This document shows, one piece after another, positions 7,477 through 13,610 of a stretch of DNA of 13,610 nt. Source of the stretch: Mycoplasma sp. CAG:877 (GTDB taxonomy: Bacteria; Bacillota_I; Bacilli_A; RF39; UBA660); NCBI GenBank assembly GCA_000433455.1, contig HF992480.1:1-13610 (forward strand), in the 5' to 3' direction. Position 1 is the stretch's first letter; each line of letters opens with the position of its first letter. Under the pieces are notes generated by a model. That model saw nothing but the letters and a program-made list of their open reading frames with translations. It did no database searches and was not told where the DNA came from. Position numbers and translations under genes: made by a program.

Positions 7477-8625
7477 ATGAAGGAAGATTTAATATTACTT
7501 TTAAAAAGTTATAGAAGTAAACTTAAAGATATTGATGATAATTCGTTTAGAATATGGGCTGAATCTTTGGGGAGCAAGTTTGTTCCAGAAATAAGATATA
7601 ATGGGGTTTCTAAAAGTGATTGGCTAAGAAAAGTTGAAAAAAGTATTTTGTTGGTAAAGAGAGATAAATATAAATATGAGAAGTTTGTATCTGAAATAAT
7701 TACTGATAATTTTAAAGATGGGGAATGTAATAAGAATTCTATAGGTTTTATAAATAAGTTTTTTCCTAATCTTTTAGATGACATAATTCTTAGTCTTTGT
7801 AATACTAATGATTTAGAAAAAGTTATCGATATAGTTGATTGTATGAGGTTATATCCAGAAGAAAGAAAAAGTGAAATATTTCAAATCATTAAAGATAGTT
7901 TATCAAAAAGAGCTTTAGAAACTGATTCTAGTGGTAAGTGGAAGTATTTTGACTTTTCAATGCGAGATAGAGATAATTTTTCTTTGTTGAATCCAGAAGA
8001 TATTTCAAAAGATGAATTGAAAAGTCAATTAAAAGATTTTTCTGAAGGATCGGTAGCGTTAGAAATGTGTTTAAGAGTATTATGGAAAAGGAATGTTCCT
8101 ACTAAAGCTTGTTGTAAGGGTGCACACTTATCATATACTCATGATGGATATGTAAGTCTAGCTGTTGATCCATATATAGCATTTATGCCTGGATGTGAGT
8201 GGCAAAAATATTTACCAAAAGAGATATTAGAGGATGAAGATGTTTTTCTTGATGAAGATGCTATACATTATTTTGGTAATAATATAGATGAATTTTTTTA
8301 TACTTTAGCTTTTTCTGTTATTGTGGGAGAAAAAGATAATTCTAAGGAGGTTTCTTCTAAATTTGCTAGACAACCTGAGAGTATTGATTTGCTTTTATAT
8401 CAGTCTTATGTATATTCCTTGAATAAAGTTGGTTTTGATAGTAAACAGTGTGAGATTTTAGCTGAAGAAGAATTGGAACTTTTAAATGCTATTCATTTAT
8501 CAAGAGAAGAACTAAGAGATGTATCACTATTACATCAGGATACTTTAAAAAGATATGTTGAGGAAAATAATCAGAAATTGATTAGTAGTAAGGCTGAAAA
8601 TAAAGAAGGTAATAGTAAAAAATAG
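7477..8625 (+). CDS. Unrecognised cytoplasmic protein with a Cys-Cys-Lys-Gly motif
   Basis: 382 residues, no signal peptide or membrane helix, highly charged. I do not recognise a named family. The most motif-like part is NVPTKACCKGAHLSY (206-220) followed by GYVSLAVDPYIAF (224-236). The paired cysteines C212-C213, a Gly and H217 before a beta-strand-like segment look like a metal or active site; I have an uncertain memory of similar CC-x-GH segments in uncharacterised Firmicutes proteins. Residues 325-382 look helical and end in a Lys/Glu/Ser tail. ATG at 7477 has AGGAG nine bases upstream. It lies 18 bases after the nucleotidase gene and is followed by a strong terminator, so it is the last gene of the protease-nucleotidase operon. 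The N-terminal half may be a separate helical domain. Confidence 0.8.
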   Translation: MKEDLILLLKSYRSKLKDIDDNSFRIWAESLGSKFVPEIRYNGVSKSDWLRKVEKSILLVKRDKYKYEKFVSEIITDNFKDGECNKNSIGFINKFFPNLLDDIILSLCNTNDLEKVIDIVDCMRLYPEERKSEIFQIIKDSLSKRALETDSSGKWKYFDFSMRDRDNFSLLNPEDISKDELKSQLKDFSEGSVALEMCLRVLWKRNVPTKACCKGAHLSYTHDGYVSLAVDPYIAFMPGCEWQKYLPKEILEDEDVFLDEDAIHYFGNNIDEFFYTLAFSVIVGEKDNSKEVSSKFARQPESIDLLLYQSYVYSLNKVGFDSKQCEILAEEELELLNAIHLSREELRDVSLLHQDTLKRYVEENNQKLISSKAENKEGNSKK

Positions 8626-8629
8626 AGGC

Positions 8630-8663
8630 GAGACTTGTCAGTATAGATAAGTCTCATTTTTTT
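8630..8663 (+). terminator. Strong rho-independent terminator of the protease-nucleotidase operon
   Basis: GAGACTTGTC (8630-8639) pairs with GATAAGTCTC (8646-8655) to give a 10-bp stem with one G-U pair and a six-base loop, followed by A and seven T. It begins five bases after the stop codon at 8625. Confidence 0.92.
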
Positions 8664-8702
8664 CACATAATTTCACATAAAGTTCCAATAATTCGACAAC
8701 AA
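8661..8702. repeat. Tandem 10-base direct repeats upstream of the two-component genes
   Basis: TTTCACATAA occurs twice with no spacer (8661-8670 and 8671-8680). Two degenerate copies may follow: GTTCCAATAA (8682-8691) and TTCGACAACAA (8692-8702). Direct repeats at one-helical-turn spacing are the usual target form for OmpR/PhoB-type regulators, and the next gene encodes one. An operator for self-regulation is therefore plausible but unproven. The first copy begins inside the T-run of the preceding terminator. Confidence 0.5.
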
Positions 8703-8716
8703 TTAAGTGTTACTAT
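8692..8716 (+). promoter_or_regulatory. Possible upstream promoter of the two-component operon
   Basis: TTCGAC/TCGACA (8692-8698) resembles a -35 box, and TGTTACTAT (8708-8716) resembles an extended -10 box, with TATAGA at 8714-8719 as an alternative giving 15-16 base spacing. It would produce a leader of about 150 bases. The rest of this 245-base gap holds two SD-like sequences (AAAGGAGG at 8727-8734 and AAGGAGGG near 8803-8810) but no convincing gene. Confidence 0.3.
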
Positions 8717-8844
8717 AGAGGTGTAGAAAGGAGGAATTAGTATAAGGTTAGATAATTAGAAAAATGCAAATGAATGTTAAACTACTTTACTTTATATATA
8801 TAAGGAGGGTTGCTTATTAGATTATAGAATAATTTAGAAAATAG

Positions 8845-8853
8845 TGTTATACT
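8845..8853 (+). promoter_or_regulatory. Extended -10 promoter just before the response regulator
   Basis: TGT-TATACT is an extended -10 element (TGN plus a five-of-six match to TATAAT) that needs little -35 sequence; none is evident. It ends 17 bases before the ATG at 8871, giving a leader of roughly 10 bases with the ribosome site GGTGAT (8860-8865) at its very 5' end. Confidence 0.5.
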
Positions 8854-8870
8854 ATTGGTGGTGATATGAT

Positions 8871-9530
8871 ATGTATACTGTTTGTTTGGTAGAAGATGAA
8901 GTCGATTTAGCAAACTTAATTAAGACTTATTTAGAAAAAGCTGGGTATAATGTAGTTAACTTTACTAAAGGAAGTGATGCAATTAACTATATTGGAAATA
9001 AAGTACATATTTGGATTTTAGATATTATGCTTGGCGATGATATTAATGGATACGATATAATTAAAGCTATTAGAGAAAAAGATGAAGAAGTTCCAGTTAT
9101 ATTTACATCAGCAAGAGATCAAGACTTAGATAAAATACTTGGACTTGAACTTGGTAGCGATGATTATATTACTAAACCTTATTCCAGTAAAGAATTAGTT
9201 CTTAGAGTTAATAAAATTATTAAAAGGGTTTATAAAGATGAAAGTACAACATTGATAACTTATGAAGATTACAGCGTAGATTTAACGAAGAGAATGGTTT
9301 TTGAAGAAGGAAAAGAAGTAAAATTAACAACATTAGAGTTTGACTTATTAGTACTATTTTTAAAGAATAGAGATAAGTCGTTTACAAGAGATGAAATATT
9401 AGATGCTATATGGGGTAGTGATTACTTTGGTTCTGATCGGGTTGTAGATGACTTGGTTAGAAGACTTAGAAAGAAACTTCCAAAGCTTAATTTGAATTCA
9501 ATCTATAGGTATGGGTACAGACTATCATGA
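8871..9530 (+). CDS. OmpR/PhoB-family response regulator
   Basis: 219 residues. The receiver domain (1-118) has the acidic pocket E8-D9, phospho-acceptor D51 in WILDIM, T79/S80 and K102 in the TKPY motif, all as expected for a working receiver. The C-terminal domain (about 125-219) is a winged helix; the recognition helix region RVVDDLVRRLRKKL and the closing YRYGYRL are recognisable, though the usual TVRGxGYRL wing is altered. It would be phosphorylated by the kinase encoded next and then bind DNA, possibly the direct repeats at 8661-8702. GGTGAT lies five bases before the ATG. The stop codon overlaps the kinase start as ATGA. The regulated genes cannot be told from the sequence. Confidence 0.95.
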   Translation: MYTVCLVEDEVDLANLIKTYLEKAGYNVVNFTKGSDAINYIGNKVHIWILDIMLGDDINGYDIIKAIREKDEEVPVIFTSARDQDLDKILGLELGSDDYITKPYSSKELVLRVNKIIKRVYKDESTTLITYEDYSVDLTKRMVFEEGKEVKLTTLEFDLLVLFLKNRDKSFTRDEILDAIWGSDYFGSDRVVDDLVRRLRKKLPKLNLNSIYRYGYRLS

Positions 9531-10801
9531 AGCGTATTAACAAACTTAGTAAACAATTAGTTTGGCTTGTAGGTTTTATATTCGTATTACTTTTTATATT
9601 ATTAGGTTTAGTATTACCAAAGATGTTGATTCCAGTTGCTGAAAATAATATATATAATTATTTAAGAGAACCATTACAATTAGTTAATGCCAATGTTGAC
9701 TATAAATTACTTGATACAGAGATTGCTTACATTTATGTTGTAGGTGATAGTGTTTTAACAACAGAGAACTTGAGTGGTGAACTTGGTATTGATAATGTTA
9801 CATCTTTGTTAGAAAAAATAAATAATGATTATGGTAAGATTCAGTATAAACATAAGTTTTATTACTATTATGCTATCGAAAATGAAAAAGTTAAAAAGAT
9901 CGCTATTACAAACGACAGTTATATAAATAAGACAAAGACAGATATATTGGGGGCAATATTTCCAATAGTATTAGGTACATGTTTACTTATTGGTCTTATT
10001 CTAATTGCTTGGTCAACAATTATAGTTAAAAAGATTGAGAAGTTGAAGAATAAGATTGATAATATAGATAATCCCGATTATAATCATAAAATAGATTTTG
10101 AAGTAGATGATGAGATTAAGTCACTTGCTTTAGCAATAGAAGATATGCGAATTTCTTTAATAAATCAAGAAGAATATCGTAATCAGATGTATCAAAATAT
10201 ATCACATGATTTTAAGACACCTCTCACCGTTATAAAATCATATATAGAAGCTGTTGATGATAAAGTTGAAGATGAAGCTACAGCACTTAACGTTATTAGA
10301 GAACAGACTTCTAAATTAGAACAAAAAGTACACTCACTTCTTTACTTAAACAAACTCGATTATCTTAAAAATTCTAAAAACATAAAGTTAGTACCAGTTG
10401 ATATGGAAAATATTATTAAGACGGAAGTAGAAAAGTTTAAGTTCCATAGAAAAGAATTGAATTTTATAGTTGAATATGATAAAAAGAGTCAATTCGTTGG
10501 AACTGTTGAAAACTGGGAAACAATACTTGATAATTTACTTAGTAATTTTATAAGATATGCTACTACAACTATAAAAATTACGGCTAAGCAAAATAAATTA
10601 ATTTTATACAATGATGGTGATAATATTAATAGTGATTTCCTTGATGGAATATTTACTCCGTTCCGAAAGGGAATTAAAGGTGAATTTGGGCTTGGCTTAT
10701 CTATTGTTAAAAAGACTCTTAATCTTATGAACTATGATATTGTTATAGTTAATGAAAAAGTCGGGGTATCGTTTATAATTACAAAGGGGACTCATAAATA
10801 G
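9527..10801 (+). CDS. Membrane sensor histidine kinase, partner of the upstream regulator
   Basis: 424 residues: membrane helix 1 (11-34), an extracellular sensor segment of about 105 residues, membrane helix 2 (141-166), a HAMP-like linker (167-215), a HisKA dimerisation domain with H227 in SHDFKTPL, and an ATP-binding domain with N-box N336/N340, G1-type D363-G-D and G2-type GLGLSIVKK (388-396). All catalytic motifs are present. The extracellular segment, with several Tyr near 111-115, is not a sensor type I recognise, so the signal is unknown. ATG at 9527 overlaps the regulator stop by four bases, the classic coupled pair. The stop codon (10799-10801) lies within the terminator hairpin. 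Confidence 0.95.
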   Translation: MKRINKLSKQLVWLVGFIFVLLFILLGLVLPKMLIPVAENNIYNYLREPLQLVNANVDYKLLDTEIAYIYVVGDSVLTTENLSGELGIDNVTSLLEKINNDYGKIQYKHKFYYYYAIENEKVKKIAITNDSYINKTKTDILGAIFPIVLGTCLLIGLILIAWSTIIVKKIEKLKNKIDNIDNPDYNHKIDFEVDDEIKSLALAIEDMRISLINQEEYRNQMYQNISHDFKTPLTVIKSYIEAVDDKVEDEATALNVIREQTSKLEQKVHSLLYLNKLDYLKNSKNIKLVPVDMENIIKTEVEKFKFHRKELNFIVEYDKKSQFVGTVENWETILDNLLSNFIRYATTTIKITAKQNKLILYNDGDNINSDFLDGIFTPFRKGIKGEFGLGLSIVKKTLNLMNYDIVIVNEKVGVSFIITKGTHK

Positions 10802-10812
10802 AGTCTTTTTTT
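10786..10812 (+). terminator. Terminator of the two-component operon
   Basis: GACTC (10789-10793) pairs with GAGTC (10801-10805), extendable by G-U pairs, and is followed by seven T. The kinase stop codon spans the loop-stem border, so the terminator overlaps the end of the gene. Confidence 0.78.
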
Positions 10813-10822
10813 GTTTGTATTA

Positions 10823-10851
10823 AAGACAAATTTAGGGTTTTGGGTTATAAT
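10823..10851 (+). promoter_or_regulatory. Promoter of the CinA-like/murI operon
   Basis: AAGACA (10823-10828, four of six bases of TTGACA), a 17-base spacer, then a perfect TATAAT (10846-10851). The ATG at 10867 is 15 bases after the -10 box, and GGTGAT (10858-10863) is the ribosome site. The leader would be only about 10 bases long. Confidence 0.65.
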
Positions 10852-10866
10852 AGTATTGGTGATATT

Positions 10867-11340
10867 ATGAAAATTAGAGATTTAGTTTTAAAGTTAATAG
10901 ATAAAAAGAAAACAATATCCTCAATGGAGTCTTGCACTGGTGGAGGTTTTGCTAATGAGATCACTAATATTGAAGGAGCTAGTGATATATTAAAGTTTAG
11001 TGCAGTTACTTATTCTAATGAATATAAGATTAAGATGGGTGTTTCTAAAGAATTAATTGATAAGTATTCAGTATATAGTTTTGAAGTTAGTGATAGTATG
11101 GCTTTTAATATTAGTGAGTTTACAGGTAGTGATTTTGGTGTTGGTATTACTGGTAAGTTAAATAGAGTTGATAAGAATAATCTGTATGGAGAAGATAATG
11201 TTGTTTTTGTTAGTGTTTTTGATAGAGAAAATAAGAGGTATTATCATAGACTAGTAGAAGCTGTTAGGGATAGTAGATGTAATAATAAGGAACTTGTTAT
11301 TGAAAATGTTTGTGATATTTTTGAAGAGTTACTTAAATAA
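10867..11340 (+). CDS. CinA C-terminal-domain protein (nicotinamide-nucleotide amidase-like)
   Basis: ATG at 10867 is chosen over the in-frame TTG at 10840, because the latter would place the -10 box inside the gene; GGTGAT lies three bases before the ATG. The 157-residue product matches stand-alone CinA-C/PncC proteins, which deamidate nicotinamide mononucleotide in NAD salvage. SMESCTGG (19-26) carries the proposed nucleophile Ser, and AVTYSNEYKIKMGVS (46-60) matches the family. The usual TGIAGPxGG loop is replaced by TGKLNRVDKNNLYGEDN, so activity should not be assumed; this may be a distinct subfamily. There is no N-terminal CinA (MoaB-like) domain. It is 18 bases upstream of murI, so the two are probably co-transcribed. 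Confidence 0.85.
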   Translation: MKIRDLVLKLIDKKKTISSMESCTGGGFANEITNIEGASDILKFSAVTYSNEYKIKMGVSKELIDKYSVYSFEVSDSMAFNISEFTGSDFGVGITGKLNRVDKNNLYGEDNVVFVSVFDRENKRYYHRLVEAVRDSRCNNKELVIENVCDIFEELLK

Positions 11341-11358
11341 AATATAGTGGAGGATGTT

Positions 11359-12087
11359 ATGAGTAATATAGTTGGAGTATTTGATTCTGGTATTGGTGGT
11401 TTAAGTGTACTTAGTGAGTTAGAAAAGTTATTACCTAATGAAGACTTTTATTATTATGGAGATAGTTTAAATAATCCGTATGGTGAAAAAAGTGATGAAG
11501 AGTTATTTGAAATTACTTCTGGAGTAGTTGACTATTTAGTTAATAAAGGATGTAGATTGATTGTTATTGCTTGTAATACGGCTACTACTAGATGTATGAA
11601 GTATTTAAGAGAAAAGTATAAAGATATTATTTTTGTAGGAACAGTTCCCGCTATTAAAGTTGCGTGTGATAGAGATTTTAAAAATACTCTAGTAATGGCT
11701 ACTCCTGTTACTATTGAGTCCGAAAGGACAATGGAGCTTATTCGAGATAATATAAGAAAAGATCAAAATATTTATTTAGTTGCTTGTCCTGGTCTTGCTA
11801 ATGCTATAGAGGATAATGATCAAGAGAAAATAGAAGAAATATTAAAGGATACTTTTAGGGAATATAAGGATAAGAAAATCGACTCAATCGTTTTAGGTTG
11901 TACACATTATCCATTTATAAAAGAAAATATTCTTAAGGAAATGCCAGGAGGTATTTTACTTGATGGATCTAGAGGAGTGGCAATGGAGGTTAAGAGACAA
12001 CTTGAGAATAATGGTCTTTTAAGTGATAAGTTAAGTAGAAAAATAGTTATATATAATTCGCTTACAAAAGAAGAAGTTACGAAATAG
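11359..12087 (+). CDS. murI: Glutamate racemase
   Basis: Converts L-glutamate to D-glutamate for the peptidoglycan stem peptide in the cytoplasm. ATG at 11359 is used, not GTG at 11347: GGAGG (11349-11353) sits five bases before the ATG and the protein then starts with the standard SNIVGVFDSGIGG. Both catalytic cysteines are present: C72 in IACNTAT and C181 in LGCTHYPF, with D9-S10 and H183. YG (41-42) of the usual PYG motif is also present. Its 242 residues make it shorter than typical racemases (about 260-270), trimmed at the C-terminus but with the core complete. This gene shows the organism makes a peptidoglycan wall. No terminator was seen after it. Confidence 0.95.
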   Translation: MSNIVGVFDSGIGGLSVLSELEKLLPNEDFYYYGDSLNNPYGEKSDEELFEITSGVVDYLVNKGCRLIVIACNTATTRCMKYLREKYKDIIFVGTVPAIKVACDRDFKNTLVMATPVTIESERTMELIRDNIRKDQNIYLVACPGLANAIEDNDQEKIEEILKDTFREYKDKKIDSIVLGCTHYPFIKENILKEMPGGILLDGSRGVAMEVKRQLENNGLLSDKLSRKIVIYNSLTKEEVTK

Positions 12088-12096
12088 AAATATTTA

Positions 12097-12124
12097 GTGA
12101 CTTTTTCTTTTTACGTGTTATAAT
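12097..12124 (+). promoter_or_regulatory. Promoter of the propeller protein gene
   Basis: GTGACT (12097-12102, four of six bases of TTGACA), a 16-base spacer and TGT-TATAAT (12116-12124), a perfect extended -10 element. A second -10-like box, TATAGT (12137-12142), lies closer to the ATG at 12157. The ribosome site is GAGGTG (12146-12151), five bases before that ATG. Confidence 0.6.
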
Positions 12125-12156
12125 TGTAGTATGAATTATAGTATAGAGGTGTAGTT

Positions 12157-13610
12157 ATGAGGTTAAAAAGATGTATTTTTACTTTGATGTTTTTAGTGGC
12201 TATTTTAATATTACCTAGTAGTGTTCAAGCTCTTGATTTAAAACTTACTTATAATGAAAAATGGAATGAGTGTGTTGATGATGTGTGGACATTATCTAGT
12301 TATGATAATGCTGGAAATGTAGATGGTAATTTAGTTATTTATAATAGTAAGCAATTAAAACAAAATGGTAATTCTTCTGGTATTGGTATTGCAAAGCTTG
12401 ATCTTAATAATAAGATAGTTTATAAAGATAAGACTTTTGAGGCATCTAATGTTGATGTTTCGACAATTGATTCTTCTAACAGTGGTGGTTATGTCGTTAA
12501 GGGAGAGGCTGATATTTTAATTACTGCTTATGATGAAAACGACAATGTTATTTTTGAAAAACAATATGGTGGTAATGGTATTGATGCAGATTCAGAAGCC
12601 ATTAATTCATATGATAATAATGGAGTTTTAGATGGGTATTTAATCTTATTTATTACTACTTCTTCTGATTTAGGTATTGAACAGGGATTTACTTTATTAA
12701 AAGTTGGTTTAGATGGTGATATTGTTTGGGTAAAAAACCTCAATGAACAATTTCGTTTAGGGGGATTACTTTATACGAAGAATCAGTCTATTTATGCTAT
12801 TAGGGTGATAAATAATACTAAATTGACAATTAAGGATTTATTTGCTGGAACTGTTGCTTGGGAAAAAGAAACAGGTATTGAAATTAATAATATTAATTAT
12901 AGTTATGACAAGAATGGTGTTATTGATGGTATTGTAGTTGTTGGTAAGACAGGTGGTACAAAAGGTGCTATTATAAAGTATGATTTAGATGGCAATGAAA
13001 TGTTTAGAAGTAGTTATGATGGTAAAGCTGTATCTTCTATGTATTTTGATGTTACAGGTAGTTATTTATTAGATGGAACTTATGATGGATATATAGTTAC
13101 GGCAGCTTCTGATGATAATAGAACATTTTTAGTAAAGTATGATCTTAATGGAAAAAAAGTATCTGAAATAGTTTATTTAAATAATAGTAGTTTGATTTTT
13201 AAGATTGCTAATAACTTTGATAAGTCTGGGAATCAAAATGGATATTTGTTGTATGCTTTGGAACACAAAAAAGTTTTGTTGAGGGAAAATGATGTAGAAA
13301 CACAGGATCTATCCTGCAAAAAATTAATTGTTGCTAAATACACATATGATATGTTTTCTGTAGCTAAGGAGGAAACTAGTGGAGGAACTATTACTGTTAA
13401 GTCTGATGCTTATCCAGGAGAGATGGTTAAAGTAAAAGTATTAGTTAAAGAAGGGTATAGTTTAGCTAGAATTATTGTTAAAGATGAGTCTGGTAAAGAG
13501 ATAGAAGTTAATAGTGATGGAACATTTGTAATGCCAGAAGGAAAAGTTACTGTTAGTGCAATATATAAAAGAGTAACTAATCCTGATACAGTGTCTGCTG
13601 CTTATATGGT
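12157..13610 (+). CDS. Secreted beta-propeller-like surface protein with bacterial repeat domain (3' end missing)
   Basis: An open frame from ATG 12157 to the window end (484 codons plus two bases) with no stop. Residues 1-26 are a signal peptide: MRLKR, a hydrophobic core and SSVQA before the cut. Residues 49-400 fall into about seven segments of roughly 50 residues, most with a DGYLILF/GGYVVKG-like strand followed by an IKYDLDGN-like strand, as expected of a seven-bladed beta-propeller. Four segments carry a (Y/F)D-x-x-G-x-x-(D/N)-G loop. Residues 408-470 match the bacterial repeat domain with the GTFVMPEGKVTVSAIYK ending (Flg_new_2 type). The last visible residues are NPDTVSAAYMV, possibly a sortase-type signal followed by a membrane helix. 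Likely an extracellular, wall-associated protein; the ligand is unknown. The propeller assignment is inferred from repeat spacing. Confidence 0.88.
   Translation, partial: MRLKRCIFTLMFLVAILILPSSVQALDLKLTYNEKWNECVDDVWTLSSYDNAGNVDGNLVIYNSKQLKQNGNSSGIGIAKLDLNNKIVYKDKTFEASNVDVSTIDSSNSGGYVVKGEADILITAYDENDNVIFEKQYGGNGIDADSEAINSYDNNGVLDGYLILFITTSSDLGIEQGFTLLKVGLDGDIVWVKNLNEQFRLGGLLYTKNQSIYAIRVINNTKLTIKDLFAGTVAWEKETGIEINNINYSYDKNGVIDGIVVVGKTGGTKGAIIKYDLDGNEMFRSSYDGKAVSSMYFDVTGSYLLDGTYDGYIVTAASDDNRTFLVKYDLNGKKVSEIVYLNNSSLIFKIANNFDKSGNQNGYLLYALEHKKVLLRENDVETQDLSCKKLIVAKYTYDMFSVAKEETSGGTITVKSDAYPGEMVKVKVLVKEGYSLARIIVKDESGKEIEVNSDGTFVMPEGKVTVSAIYKRVTNPDTVSAAYM

Noticed and set aside
7509..7784. Minus-strand open frame inside the unrecognised gene
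   Set aside because: The plus-strand gene has a good ribosome site, operon spacing and terminator; the reverse frame has none.
8764..8820. 18-codon frame starting ATGCAAATG in the gap before the response regulator
   Set aside because: The nearest ribosome-site-like bases are about 16 bases upstream, the product has no feature, and it spans an SD-like sequence; too weak to call a gene.
10840..10866. Upstream TTG start for the CinA-like gene
   Set aside because: Would translate through the -10 box and ribosome site; ATG at 10867 has GGTGAT at the right distance.
11347..11358. Upstream GTG start for murI
   Set aside because: The GTG overlaps the GGAGG ribosome site of the ATG at 11359, where the family N-terminus begins.
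12528..12743. Minus-strand open frame near the right end
   Set aside because: Lies inside the long plus-strand propeller gene with a signal peptide and repeated motifs.
1..13610. Mycoplasma-type code with TGA as tryptophan
   Set aside because: The Lon-like and response-regulator genes end at TGA exactly where their domains end, and Trp is written TGG throughout.
1..13610. Mobile element, phage island or CRISPR array
   Set aside because: No transposase, integrase, inverted terminal repeats, att-like duplication or spaced repeat array was seen; composition is even across the window.

Overview
The window reads as chromosomal DNA of a low-GC, Gram-positive-type bacterium, most like a small-genome Bacilli or Mollicutes-related gut lineage; no taxon can be named from sequence alone. 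The DNA is very AT-rich, and Shine-Dalgarno (SD) sites of GGAGG or GGTGAT type precede most genes. TGA is a real stop codon (the Lon-like and response-regulator genes end in it), so this is not the Mycoplasma code. Glutamate racemase implies peptidoglycan. No tRNA, rRNA, CRISPR array, transposase or phage gene was seen.

Layout. (1) 1-1370: 3' part of a secreted protein with Ig-like repeats and a cysteine-rich C-terminus. (2) 1432-3636 (-): a GspE/PilB/ComGA-type pilus ATPase with an unusual disordered tail of about 325 residues, divergent from two overlapping prepilin-like genes (3733-4973, +). (3) 4963-5853 (-): a YlbJ-like membrane protein. Divergent from it, 5891-8625 (+) is an operon of a YlbL-like PDZ-Lon protease, a HAD 5'-nucleotidase and an unrecognised protein, closed by a strong terminator. 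(4) 8871-10801: an OmpR-type response regulator and histidine kinase overlapping by 4 bases, preceded by tandem 10-base direct repeats that could be an operator. (5) 10867-12087: a CinA-C-like protein and glutamate racemase (murI). (6) 12157 to the window end: a secreted protein, probably a seven-bladed beta-propeller followed by a bacterial repeat domain and a possible sortase-type NPDTV motif.

How the parts fit. The ATPase and both prepilins are cytoplasmic-motor and fibre components of one type IV pilus/competence-like machine; its platform protein and prepilin peptidase are not here. The cysteine-rich Ig protein next to the ATPase could be a surface partner, but only position suggests this. 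The ylbJ-ylbL neighbourhood recalls the ylb cluster of Bacillus subtilis. Four start codons (5891, 8871, 10867, 12157) lie only 13 to 17 bases after a -10-like box, suggesting very short mRNA leaders. Two terminators overlap the stop codon of the gene they end.

The best candidates for something undescribed are the tailed pilus ATPase with its split gene arrangement, the unrecognised Cys-Cys protein at 7477, and the propeller protein at the right edge.
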